From: Eremophila alpestris peregrina
Taxonomy: Eukaryota > Chordata > Aves > Passeriformes > Alaudidae
Assembly (NCBI GenBank): GCA_009792885.1
Contig: WMCF01000006.1
Coordinates: 5,322,444-5,386,443 of the forward strand
Length of the DNA stretch: 64,000 bases
Direction: 5' to 3'
Shown: positions 39,601-50,400 of the stretch, in pieces
Layout: the number at the start of each line of letters is the position of its first letter
Numbering within the stretch: position 1 is the first letter of the stretch
The notes under the pieces: generated by a model
The model's input: only the letters and a program-made list of their open reading frames with translations
The model's database searches: none
Told to the model about the DNA's origin: nothing
Translations under genes and position numbers: made by a program

Positions 39601-42600
39601 GTCAAACCTTTAGTCATAGCTCAAGTAATGAAATAAAGCAAAGAACATAAAAATGAGGCACAAAACCTGACCATCATCCCCACTGCCCCACTATCACCAG
39701 TTTTGCCAGATTTGTTGTCAAAATTCAGAAGAGAGAGTCACTCAGTTTCTGTGCATCAGACTCCTTGTCAAAACGCTACTATTTCAAAGTACTACAGTAA
39801 TGGATGACTGAAATACTGAAATGGATGACAAGTATCTAAAGACTTGGCTCTACAAACTACTCAGTTTCCTAAACTATTCTCTTGCAAGAACTGCCTAGGG
39901 AATTTTCAGGAATCTCTGACTGTTTAATACATTCATCTGGTTTTATTGATTTGGAAGTTATTCTTAGACTGCAGTCACAATGGATACATTGCAGGCTTCC
40001 TTCTGCTCATATGTTTCAACAACAGTCTCTACTAATTCCCTCAAGCTCTACCATGAACAGTGTCTAACCCACGAAGGAAAAATTAAACCACAACTTTTAC
40101 CTTGTTTCCTCTGAAGATCTTCCCATACCTGGCAATGACAATCTTTCCTGTGCAGTTAATTCCCATTTCACGCTCCAGCTTAAAAAAATCTTCTGTACGG
40201 CCATAATTCACATACACCAGATCTGCCTGGGCAGAAAAGGAAAGCAGTGTTGTGGCCACTGGTTAGTCAACAAAACCAAAATCCATCATCAGAAATACAG
40301 TTTCATTCACTATGTATGATAGAGGATTTTTAATTTTTTTTCATTTCTACAAATGAGATCCAATGCCCACAAAAAAAAAAAAAAAACAACAATAGAATAA
40401 GACATCCACAATATTCTACAGGGAGAGTTGGCTCAAACTTCTGGTGTTTGGATATTATCCTGCACTTAAGAACAGTCCTAAAAACAGGCTGGAAAATAAA
40501 CCAGGGTACTTTGGTAAACTGACAAATTTCTCTGGCTGTGACAAAGCAGTGGTATGCCTGGCATACACAAACACTCACTACTAAATAATTTCACTCATTT
40601 ATGCAATGCAATGTTGTCCCTGACCTGTTCCATCATGGACTAGCAAATTAAGTGATGAACTTTTGTGGCCTTTGAAGGCATTAATTTAATCTAAAATGTC
40701 TTCCAACTTGATATAAATATTGCTACTTCTACCTGTGTCTTAAGCAAGTCCTCTACATATGACTGAATAATATAAAGCAATCTGAGATGTATCCAAAATT
40801 TTACATCAAGATAAAAACATTCCATTTATTATGTAATTCAGAGATTAGTAACTTAAGAAAGCTCTTTTTTTTGGTCATAAAAGACTTTAACTTTTGCATA
40901 ATATGCGGCCTAAGTGTGTCTAAGTGTTCTTTAATTAAGAGAAATGGTAATTAAAACTACTGCAACAAATATTTTTGAGAAGTTGGAGCATTCTGTCCCA
41001 GAAAGTGTTTCAAAAATAGGTAATAGTACCATTACATAATATCTTTTCTTACCTCTGGCTCTCCTTGTGCTGAAAAAGCATTATATGGCGGTAGCATATC
41101 AGTAACATTTTCATACCCCTGAGGAGGTGGTTCAAACAATGATGTATTGAAAACCTATCAAAAAAATAACAGTAGTTTGTGGTCAAATATTCCAGGCACA
41201 AATTCACACACTAAGCAAATGTTAATCATAGTTTAAAATGAAGTCAGAAGAGACAATTATTCCATTTCTGTGCATCAGACTCCTTGTCAAATAATCATTA
41301 TTTCAAAATACTGCAGTCCTATGGATGGAAAGTATCAAAAGGCTTGGCTTTTGCCAAGTTAGTTAGCTTTGTCAGCAGTTTAAACTATAGTTTCCATAAA
41401 TTGATAGAAAAAAAATATGGTTCTAACTAGTACACATAAGTTCAAACAAAAACAAAGATAGGGATCCAGAGCTGAAATTTTGTAATAGGATGCAGATATA
41501 AAAACAAAGAGAGAGATCACATGTCAGAAGGTTCTTATCAGTCACTGCCTGAACCTAAGGAAAGAAGTAGTTGAAAATTGCCAAGAAGTGGTGACAATAA
41601 AAGACATCTGGTTCATCCATGCCATCCCAGGTGTCTTTTGTGGTTTCTCCCACCTGCATTATTATTCTCTTCATCTCTTATCTAGTCATACTCCAGTTAA
41701 ACGTGCTGCCTTTTATCACTATGGATTGTAACACTCATGTTGCTTTATGGTGCATGTCCACCTTCTGTCACCTTGTGAGGCTGTAGCTGAGACACTGTTA
41801 CAGGGTTTCTGGAAGAAATTCATTCTTTCACCTCTAAGCTCATGTCATCCCTGAGCACCTATTCCTTACTTTCTACCCTGGCTCCATCCTTACCTATGTG
41901 CTATGATGCTTTTCTAGCAGTCCCACCTCCTCTCCTTGCTCAGGATCCTTGTTAGAATTTACATGTACTTCTTTATTTCCATGGGTTTTCAAAAGGGAGA
42001 AGATGTCCATAGACTAACTAGTTCATTAGTACTTCCAACACTAACTTAGACACCATAGGAAGCCAGTGGGATCAGGTTCAGAGCAAGGGAAACAAGGCAA
42101 TACCACACAAAATGGATAGTATCTCTGCAATTCCTTACCTCAGCATGTTGTGGAAGAAAATATTGAACAGATGTTCAAGGAGGGTTTCGATGGGTACTTG
42201 GAAGAGAGATGTAGTGAGGGTCACTAACAGGATAAATACTTGGAAAAAGTCTAATGAGGATTTTTCAAGAGACTAATTGCAGCACATTCAGGGAAACCCC
42301 AAGCAGAAAACAGCTAGACTCTGGAAAAACTTCATGCCTGAAATGCATTTCTTTGTTCTTAAACGTCCCTGTGCATCCACTTAAGGCTGTTTATGGAAAC
42401 AGGATATTAGCCTAAATGTATCCTTAAGCTGAGCCCTTCTAACACCTGAGGGTCTGCTGGTGTTAACTGCAACCTCTCCACACATCCTTACTCTTCCCTA
42501 TGAGGCACTGAGATCTCAGCTACTTTGCTGTGTTTTCTGCATAGCCTGGAAAACCATTTCTAAATATGAACTCTCTTTGCACTGGATTTTTTTTTTAATC

Positions 42601-45600
42601 ATATTAAGCACATGCTGAGCTGAGTAGGTGAGAAACACAGAGGAAGACACCTTTTTTAACAGGAAGTCACTGTTTGTTTTGTTTTTTTGTTTATGTAAAA
42701 AAAAAACAACAAAAAAACCGAGTTTTGTCACTGAAAAGATCACCTCGTTCCCTTGATCATCAATTACTGAAATGTAGTTTGGCTGCTTTGCATTCGGGTA
42801 TGAAAGAAGCACATCATAATTAACAAGTTCTGCTGAATCCAATCCAAATTCCTTCCACTGGCCTTGAATTTTTTTGGCAAGAAGAAGATTCTGTTCAGTT
42901 CCTGCGAGGTGAGGCAACTTGGTAAATGAACTAGAATAAAACAGAAAACCACTAGTAAGCAGCAAATGCAGAGAAACAATAGTTAAATAGGATCAGTGTG
43001 CATAAAGCTAGTATTCAAAACACACTGCATGGACAGTATGGTCTTAAAATTTGAGCTGTATAACATGATTGCTTATCAGAGTCTGCATCAGGACATGTAT
43101 AGAATATACTCAGTGCAGAGAATCTTTATTGAGGCCTTAAGATAAGTCAACTGAACTTTTTTCTTTGCATAACAGGAATAGCCACAACTACATACAAGCA
43201 ATGAAAATCAATGTCAAAGATTCAGCAAAAGAATATTAGCATTATGCAAGAAGCAGAAATAAATATAGCAAACCTATGCATTCAGTAAGGAGTCTTCCAG
43301 ATAGTTCTGGCACCTGATCATGGATTTGTACTGTTGTCATAACATGTCCTAATGTCTTAATAAGTTTAACTTGAAAATCATTACATTAAATTATCTGCAC
43401 GTTTGCTCCTTTTGTCTTAATCAAAAGCCTGAATAAAAAAAACCTTCTTAACAACATTTACTTCTGTATCAGATACAGCACAAAAGGGTGACAAATAGTC
43501 CAAAACAGAATCCAGTCCCTCTGGGCTACCCTACAGAGATCTGTGTACAATTCATTCAGCCCACTGAACAAGCAAGGAATGGTGAAAGCTCATCAGTCAT
43601 CCAGGAATGCTCCATCAGCTTCCAGTTCCCAACAGGCTACTTGTCAATGGCTGCCCCACAGATGCCAGATATCAGCAATTACCTTACCATTAATTAGTGG
43701 TAACAAATACAATTATTAAAATCACTTCAGCCTGTAGTTTCAGACTGATTTCAAACCTTTCTCAGCTTCCAAAGCAGAATGATGTTCAAAGCCTTGTTAA
43801 AGTCCAGACGAAGGTCTCCCACATGAATCCCACCTGGCCCCAGGATTTTTATGCATCCAGATTCTCTAAGTAGACCACAATCTGCTCTCTGCTGCTCTCA
43901 TTCCCTCTCTTTAAACTGTGAGGCTACGTACCAAAGTCTGTAAGCAACCTTTGCCAAACAATGTTGCTTGTTTACTTCTTGCACTTTAATTCTCACTAGT
44001 ATTTTAAGTACCTTTTAATTCTTTAAGTATACTAAATACTACATATGCCATCAGGAAAAAACACGATTGTTTGCTTTTTTTAAAATTTCCCCTTCCTAAC
44101 AGTTTAATCCTTTCCAGAGCTATGATAAAATGCTAAGACCAAAGTGTCTGCATTTTCTGAGACTTAATTTCTTTTTCCCACGTGATAAAAGCAAACTTAG
44201 TAGGCTGAAAAATGAAAAATATAGATGAAAATTCACAACTTCACTTTTTTATGCTTTTGGCAAACTTTTGGATTGCGTGTTAATACAATTTCTCTGCATT
44301 TTCTGATTTTTGTTTGAATTTAGGCTAAAAAACCCCCAACCAGCATGAGGCATTTGGCCCATCACCAAAGCAAGCAGACAAATGAGAAACCATTAATATT
44401 CCACAGCCAAGAGACTTTGGCATAATTACAGAGATATTTCAGGCTATGTTACCTAGATTCTCCATCAAACATAATTTTCAGGAACTCTCCAATCTACTGA
44501 AAGCAACAAATACAAATTAAGATTAAGCCTGTAGACTTAAGAAGCTAATACTCTAAATATTTGGGGTTTAGATGAAATATACAGAAATCAAATTTGTCAG
44601 TAATCCTTAGATGTTGTTGATGCAGCTGCTGACTTACATGCTGAATACAAATATTTTACTAACCAGAGTCAGTATTTATTTACTTTTCATGTGAATATAT
44701 TTGTTCCTTTATAGAAAATATAAATATACATAATAATGGGGGGGTTCATTTGGAAAAAAAACCAAACAATTTTTATATCCCTAGAATTTTAGATGTTTTG
44801 AAAGAACTTCATGGATGCACTATGATGCAAAAAAGTACATATATTAACAGTTACATCAAGCAACCTTAACCAACGATACACACACCCCTGAGCATGGACA
44901 GAGCCCTTTATCTCTGAAACAGAAGACAGGGTATAATGGGATGTCAGAGCTCCCAATTAACAGCACATTATCCAGTATGGCAAACTAAAGGAATTTTAAC
45001 TTGTAAGTAAACATGCAACTCAGTGCCATGCAGATTTGAAGCATTAACTTTTAATAGGTTCATTTTCTACTTAGACTGGCTGCTCAAACTGAGAGTTTAA
45101 AGAGACAATGAACAGATAATCAGTCAGATGTAATTCATGTCAATCATCTTATCCCAAACACAGTAAAATCATCTCAGTCTGAAAGGAAACAAAGTTATCT
45201 GGTGTTAGAGCTTCAGATACTCGTGAAGGAAAAAAAGAGGCACACTTCATTAAATCCTGAAGATGGGAAATCATGAAGACTGGTAAGCACTGGCAGTGAT
45301 GCAGCTGAGGAAAGTACACTTGGCAGTACAACCACTTCAAATAGGCAACTTCAAAATGGGGAGAGGGGAATAGAAGAGCTGTAAGCCTCTCCTTTCTTGC
45401 TCAGACATTCCATACAAATTAAATAGTTCCAAAGCATCTTAAAAGCTCTGCTTTCAGAGGCCTTTCCTTGGAGCTGATGTTATACCTTTCTGGCTTTTTT
45501 GACTTTTTGATAAAAGTTTTCAAAAAACGATGCACAAGACCTACCGAAGAAACTTCCTGATGTTCTCTGCCTTCATTTCAGCCACAAGTTTCTGTCTCAC

Positions 45601-47225
45601 ATTTTGATGGACATCTGAAGCGCTGGGGTTTTTCTCAGTCAACTTTGTAAACCATCCTGAAACACATTTGAAAAGTTTCCTACTCAGCAAGAATGTCCTC
45701 ACGTGTTTGAGCACAGGTGCAACCTGTGGTACTAAACAGTTAAAACCACAAGGATGAACAGGGCTTAGAGCACCCTCTGTCAGTGTCTGAGGGCTCAAAC
45801 AGAAAAGTAAGATATCTAATTGAGTGAAATGCCTAAAAGTGACATAATGAAAAGAGTAAACCCTAGATCCCTGGTAAATCCCTCTTTTAAGGCAGACTCC
45901 TGTCTCATTAATTTTAAACTATAGTTCAAATTCTCAGTTAACTGTTTATAGTGTGAGGTTCAAAGTCCTGATATTCATGATGAAATTTCTTTATTTAGTT
46001 TATGCATGTATTTTAAAATAGATGTGTAAGCATATTTAAAGTGAGGGTCTAGGACTCAACAGCCAGCATTGTAATAGTTACAGACTTGGAGAAGGGTGGG
46101 GTTAGTCTATTTAATAATTAAAAGAATAAAGTTAACTGTCACCCAAGCCAGTTTTAAAATGTTTATTCAGTAGCCATAAATAGTAGTAGGAGAGAGAATA
46201 TTAACTATATGAGCTTGTCTTAAAAAATAAAGAAAAAGCCAGCAACAACAAAAATCTTTTATTATTACAGCTAGACAATCCCAAACTGGTAAAATTTTCA
46301 TAAGAAAGACAAATATATGATCTGTCACATGCACAGTATATTTGACCTGTTACAGTTAAATACATTTTTAGTAACACTCTGAACTGAACAGTGATGCTTG
46401 ATCAGACCAAAAGCCCATCTTGCCCAGTATCCTGCTTTGGGGCAGGGCCAAAACATGTTCAGGGGAATGTATAAGCATAGCACAAGCACCAGAAATTAGC
46501 AGCTCAGGGATCTCCTAAATTAAATTAATATTTTATATATTTAATAGCCCTCATGGATTTTTGTTTCGTGCTTTAGTCTTAGGTTTGTGCTACAATAAAA
46601 GTTTAAAAAGGACATGCAATTTTAATTTAAAAATCAAATGCTGCAAGTGACTTCAGGAAAGAATCTCTAGTAAAGTTCATTGTGCATAATGAAAACTTCA
46701 GTAACTTGGCTGTAAGTCAAACTCCTCCTCTACATTCTACCCCTAATTTCTAAAATAGAAACTGAATAGGAGCATTTAAAAATACCTTCAGTAAAAAACA
46801 GGAAATAAAAGTTTAAAAAAAAATCTGGGAGATCTTGTATTGCTAAGATTCAAACTCTTGTATTTTCTCTTTGAATGTTTGGCTGCCTGTTTTGGGAAGC
46901 TGTCAGTTCACCAGGATTCGTCCTGAGCTGCAGCACAGAGCCCTTCTGTTTCTTACTTGCTGAAGACTGAAATTGCTAGACAGAAAAGCTTAGACAAGCG
47001 GTGGGACGAGTACTTTATCATGTCCCCTAAAGAGCAGCATAATCTCCCTGCTGGTGCATTAATCACAACCGGGGCTGCACACAAGTGTGTGCAGGGGAAA
47101 GAAGCTGGGGGCTGAGCCCCTGGGTGTCTGTACTCACCTGTGAGAAAGCCCAGCAAGAAGCAGCCGAGCAGCCCGGGGCACACGAGCCACACACGGAGGG
47201 TGCCCTTGCTCCTGCTCCCGGCCAT
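18469..47225 (-). CDS. NAALAD2: NAALAD2 (glutamate carboxypeptidase III / NAALADase II), complete, 19 exons
   Basis: Type II membrane zinc peptidase of the M28 family; it cleaves C-terminal glutamate from N-acetyl-aspartyl-glutamate outside the cell. Exons in gene order: 47138-47225, 45545-45656, 42744-42930, 41053-41154, 40101-40226, 39230-39416, 38053-38146, 37681-37779, 35932-36017, 35269-35388, 34777-34859, 31968-32031, 30034-30101, 26926-27017, 25423-25513, 24500-24764, 21199-21280, 20197-20289, 18469-18658. Phases join without a break: 2229 nt, 742 residues (human 740). Zinc ligands are H369, D379, E417, D445 and H545; the general base is E416; calcium ligands T261, Y264, E425, E428; substrate-binding R202, R526, R528, K691, Y692. 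NAALAD2 rather than FOLH1 is indicated by the MAxSR start, KLVAEMKAENI, GVGI-KIPVHPIGY and GSGSDFEAYFQ, and by adjacency to CHORDC1. Symbol assignment uses recalled human sequences. 3' UTR signals are possible at 17727-17732 or 17307-17312 (TTTATT on plus). Confidence 0.95.
24500..25513 (-). CDS. NAALAD2: NAALAD2 exons 15-16: substrate arginines, last zinc ligand, start of helical dimer domain
   Basis: Exon 15 (25423-25513) encodes GSGSDFEAYFQRLGIAAGRA followed by RYTKNR; R526 and R528 correspond to the S1-pocket arginines 534 and 536 of FOLH1. The Ser of GSGSDF replaces the FOLH1 Asn519, a NAALAD2-type feature. Exon 16 (24500-24764, 265 nt) encodes FSNYPVYHTVYETFELVEK with zinc ligand H545, then leads into the helical dimerisation domain. 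Confidence 0.92.
25905..26050. other. CpG-rich patch inside NAALAD2 intron 14
   Basis: About 145 bp with 16 CpG dinucleotides, including gcgcactccgcggc and ggcgcgggcggtgctcggc, set in AT-rich, CpG-poor intron sequence. It is too short for a standard CpG island. I recognise no coding or repeat family in it. It could be an internal regulatory element, the remnant of a GC-rich insertion, or chance. Confidence 0.6.
34583..34607. repeat. GGTA tetranucleotide microsatellite
   Basis: About six uninterrupted ggta units in NAALAD2 intron 11, ending in a variant gtaagta. A likely length polymorphism, with no coding effect. Confidence 0.9.
34777..35388 (-). CDS. NAALAD2: NAALAD2 exons 10-11: zinc centre and catalytic glutamate
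   Basis: Exon 10 (35269-35388) encodes ILGGHRDSWVFGGIDP: H369 and bridging D379 are zinc ligands. Exon 11 (34777-34859) encodes [20 protein letters not shown] and ends GSTEWAE: E416 is the general base, E417 binds zinc, E425 and E428 bind calcium. Every active-site position is intact, so the enzyme is predicted to be catalytically competent. Confidence 0.93.
36551..36645 (-). mobile_element. Short CR1 LINE 3' terminus, minus orientation
   Basis: tcacagaatcacagaatggt is the reverse complement of the CR1 end, followed by 'ttgggacctcaaagttcatc' and 'cctgtcatgggcagggaat'. It is a severely 5'-truncated copy of under 100 bp in NAALAD2 intron 8, about 0.5 kb upstream (in gene direction) of exon 9. 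Confidence 0.88.
38270..38760. other. GC-richer block in NAALAD2 intron 6, identity unknown
   Basis: A block of roughly 490 bp that is clearly richer in G and C than the flanking intron (for example ggctggctcaggggaagcc and cagcagtggccacacaagcc). It has open frames of 60-97 codons on both strands, but none has a motif I know. It may be a degraded repeat or retroelement fragment. It is not assigned to any gene. Confidence 0.45.
39230..40226 (-). CDS. NAALAD2: NAALAD2 exons 5-6: apical domain and calcium ligands
   Basis: Exon 5 (40101-40226) encodes VYVNYGRTEDFFKLEREMG and ends YGKIFRGNK, with R202 matching the substrate-contacting Arg210 of human FOLH1. Exon 6 (39230-39416) carries GAGDPLTPGYPAK, whose T261 and Y264 match calcium ligands Thr269 and Tyr272. 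Two unusual spots: the exon 5 border reads PEADLVY where I recall PEGDLVY in both human paralogues, and exon 6 has DPADYCAPGV with Cys where human has Phe. Confidence 0.9.
39725..39850 (+). repeat. Intronic direct repeat, copy 1 (NAALAD2 intron 5)
   Basis: Contains tttctgtgcatcagactcct followed by tgtcaaa and then 'atttcaaa', 'actacagt', 'atggatga', 'agtatc' and 'cttggct'. The same ordered blocks recur at 41242-41352 in the same orientation. The shared 27-base core is identical in both copies; the rest is diverged with small indels. Confidence 0.75.
41242..41352 (+). repeat. Intronic direct repeat, copy 2 (NAALAD2 intron 3)
   Basis: Partner of the repeat at 39725-39850. Between the copies lie exons 4 and 5. 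It could be a local duplication or two members of an uncatalogued interspersed repeat. Confidence 0.75.
43740..43925 (-). mobile_element. Possible old CR1 fragment
   Basis: aaagccttgttaaagtccag followed by 'cccacctggccccaggat' resembles the part of some CR1 subfamilies that reads '...gccttgctaaagtcc...'. It is heavily diverged and sits in NAALAD2 intron 2. The family call is tentative. Confidence 0.4.
47138..47225 (-). CDS. NAALAD2: NAALAD2 exon 1: start codon and membrane anchor
   Basis: ATG is at 47225-47223, and the exon encodes 29 codons plus one base. A short cytoplasmic head (MAGSRSKGTLR) is followed by a hydrophobic stretch (VWLVCPGLLGCFLLGFLTG), the signal-anchor of a type II protein. 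The start matches the family position (human begins MAESRG). The donor is CAG|GTGAGT. The Kozak context is only partial: G at +4, C at -3. Confidence 0.9.
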
Positions 47226-47480
47226 ACGGTCAGCGCTGGCCGGCAGCTTGGCAGGCTCTGAGGGCTGGCAAGCAGCTGCCTTCCTCCTCCTCCTCCTCCT
47301 CCTCCTCCTCCTCCTCCTCCTTCCACCCGCAGCCCCAGGGCTGTCCCTGCCTTGTTTGCTTCTGAGTCCTCATGCTGCCTAAGCAGCCTTAATCCCTGGG
47401 TGATGGTGATATGATTTTCCAAGTGCAATAAAACTCTTCCATTTCTTAGTCTCACCCCACCAGACAGCCCCTGTGTAGCT
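47226..47480 (-). promoter_or_regulatory. NAALAD2: NAALAD2 5' flank / 5' UTR with a GGA polypurine tract
   Basis: Immediately upstream of the start codon in gene direction. It is locally GC-rich with scattered CpG next to exon 1. Thirteen perfect TCC units on plus (GGA on the gene strand) at 47282-47320 lie 57-95 bases before ATG. No TATA box is evident. The transcription start cannot be placed from sequence alone. Confidence 0.45.
47282..47320. repeat. (TCC)13 / (GGA)13 microsatellite
   Basis: 39 uninterrupted bases. On the NAALAD2 sense strand it is a purine-only GGA repeat, a class known to form G-quadruplex or triplex structures in vitro. The open frames of poly-Leu or poly-Gly across it are by-products of the repeat. 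Confidence 0.97.
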
Positions 47481-50400
47481 GGGCGTGTATGTCTCTAACA
47501 AATATGTATCCAGGCTGTGCACCGAACAATGTACATGTAGTATTTAGCATGCTAATTACTACTAAGGAAATTATTAGGACTTTCTGGTTTTTAAAGTTTC
47601 TGTTTTAGGCTTGTTCACAGCCTGTCCTGGTGGAAGTGGCTAAGAGATGAAATTAAGGAAAAATGTGTTTCCTCTTTACCAAGGAAACACTGAATCGCTT
47701 CCCTTTTTAATCCATGGTAACATTAATCCTCAGCAAGGAATGTGCACTTAGAGCAGCTGAGAACATAGTTTAGATTGGCCAGACATCATCCAATTTGCAA
47801 CTAGGAAAAGCTGCAAATGTGTGTCCTATATTCTCTAGCTACTTGCACTTAAGATTACAAAGTTCTTAAGATCAAGTTTTTCTAGTCTTTTGTGGTCAAA
47901 TCCATCAGTATCTCATGAGGAAGGAAAAAACTTCAGCCCAGGGAATAGTCAAAAAATAGGTTCATAGACTCATCAGATTTGGCATAAATTTACTCTGACC
48001 TTGCACATCACTCCCTGCTGCCAAGTTCCTTCACGGCTACATGGAAGCCAAGACTGATCTTTCTGGAGCTGAGGACCTGACCATTTGAGACCTGTTATAC
48101 ATGGCTGAAGGAAGGAAAGCTTTTCTGGGAGCCTGGGCACGATCCAAATTCCTACCATTCTCTCCTGAAGTCCAAAGTAGATACAGTTTGTAAAAGAAAT
48201 GTCAATACTGAGTATCAAAATTTTCTTAAATACATTATGATGAGCTGAAAATATTCAGAAAAAGCAGAAAAGACTGGTTAGTGTCCTAATTACTTAAACC
48301 AAGGCTTTTCAGAGAAAAATTGCACCACTTGGGTATTCCACACCAGTCACAGTCACTTGTCTTAAGCGCAGGGCTGGTTGTCTTTGTTCAAATGATAAAC
48401 GGGTCCAGTCTTGTGATTTTTTTCCTGTCATTTCCCAACTGCTCATAAACCATCACAAATTCTGAACAGCAATGACATTTCACACCAGCATCTGAATTGA
48501 CATATACAAACCAGATGGAATTCCACCTACAGAACTCATAAATAATGAGTGTATTGTAAAAAATGAGCATATTGATGCATTATTAGCATTTATATAGCAC
48601 CACAGGTGTAGGACTGGCATGTAATAGACAGTAAAGTGACAAGGGCTTTTGGAGATTACTATCAAAATTAGCCTCATATGATAATAACATCAGTGGAGGA
48701 AGAAGGTAAGAATAGCAACAGTGAGAATGTATGAAATGCATTTATTTCTCTGCAAACGGCTTTTTAAAGTGACAAGGGCAAAGCTGAGGTGGAACAACAA
48801 GCAGCAGCCAAATGGCTTCTACTCCTTAAAATACAGTCCTATTACTATTAGTTATTAGTTGTGACATGTTCTTACATGCCATGGATTAGCCACAGGTGGA
48901 GTATATTATGTTACAATTAAATACAAATATAACATACAGTGTAAATCTGTCTTCAATCACATGCTTTCCTCAACATGACTGAGGCAGGAAATAAGATGAA
49001 AAAGCTCATGGTTTGAATTGAACACAGGGGTATCACTTACTGATTACCATCCTTAGCAAAATAGATTCCACTCATGAAAAAGTAATTAATTTCAAATTAA
49101 AATAGATTTTAATAGTGAGAAACAAAGCCAAAAACTAAGACATCTTCTCCCACATTGCAACCATTTTTTTCAGCTTAACCTTCTTTACCCCTGACTCCTT
49201 TGTGCCACAGGCTGGCCATATGCAACACAGGGCCCATCCTGGGATCAGGCCAGACATCCTAAGGTAGCTAAAATGTGATAAGCACCTAACTTTAGGCACT
49301 TGAATTATTCTGTACTGACAGTGTTCATTTCCTAACAGAGAAACAGCCAGTGCCATCCATTTGGGAGCTCACAGAGTGTCGGAAACCTCTAAACAGAGCA
49401 AACCTGTACAGGGCAGCATTTGTGTCCTACTCTGGGGTGACAGCTACAGGCCAGGTGAGATTTCCTCTGAGTACTGCACTGTGCAGCCAGGGTGCTCACC
49501 AGTGTGAGATACAAGTGCATTGCTGATAATAGCTGAATATTTTACTCAATTTTGAAAACACCCACTTCAATCTAAGTTTAATCAAAAGTTTGAGGCTACA
49601 AGGAGATAAGACCAACCCAAAGTAGTCAGAGACATTATGCAAAACAAACTGTGAAAAGAATACAGGGTAAAAGGACTCTGAGGTAAGAAAGCGGGTATGA
49701 ACCACAAACTCCTGAATACACAGTACTTCTTTAAATTAGTATTTTAAAATTATCATGAAAATTGTTAATTACTGCATTTGTCTCATGCTGAGTTCAGAAG
49801 CAGTGAGAATTGCTCATTCTGACAGTGAAAACAAGAGTGAGGTTCACCTGAAGCTAGGAGCACCTGCAGGTAGGTACATATACTCTACTCAAAACACATA
49901 AATCCCTGACAAAACTAAAAAAGCTCAAAGAATCCACATACATATGCAAAATGCAAAACTAGCAAGCATTTGTGTGCTGAATGCACAATTCTCCTATTCA
50001 GCCAATTAGTAAAGCCAGTAATGGTACATGAAACACAGAATGAATGCCAGGGCTTGTAAACTGTAGGTTGTAGCTGCTCAGTAACTGGGCCCTAAAGTTT
50101 AATATCTGCAGCAAGAAAGATACACTACTGTTGTGCTGCTTGACCTACTGACTGAGGGTTGAACTCGTGGCTTGGGAGATCAAGGGACACTGATCTGTGG
50201 GAAAGACAGCTCTGGCAGGAAAAATGGCAACAGGGGAATGCTCAACCACAGTTTCAAATCAGTAGTTTCCTTCTGACTCTGCCAGTTGCACAGTCCCCTG
50301 AACTCTCTCATGGCCTCTGCAGTCTTTCCATCAGATTAAAATGGTAGTAGATGTTGATTCTTTGAGTCTTTCTTATCTTGAGCTTCAGGACACCATTATC

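Noticed and set aside
42516..42743. Continuation of the exon 3 frame past FQ-VIDDQGNE on minus
   Set aside because: Intron read-through: the donor GAG|GTGATC at 42743/42744 joins in phase to exon 4 and gives the family sequence.
47140..47382. Open frame with a long leucine run (plus) and an overlapping glycine-run frame (minus)
   Set aside because: Both are read-outs of the TCC/GGA microsatellite and the antisense of NAALAD2 exon 1.
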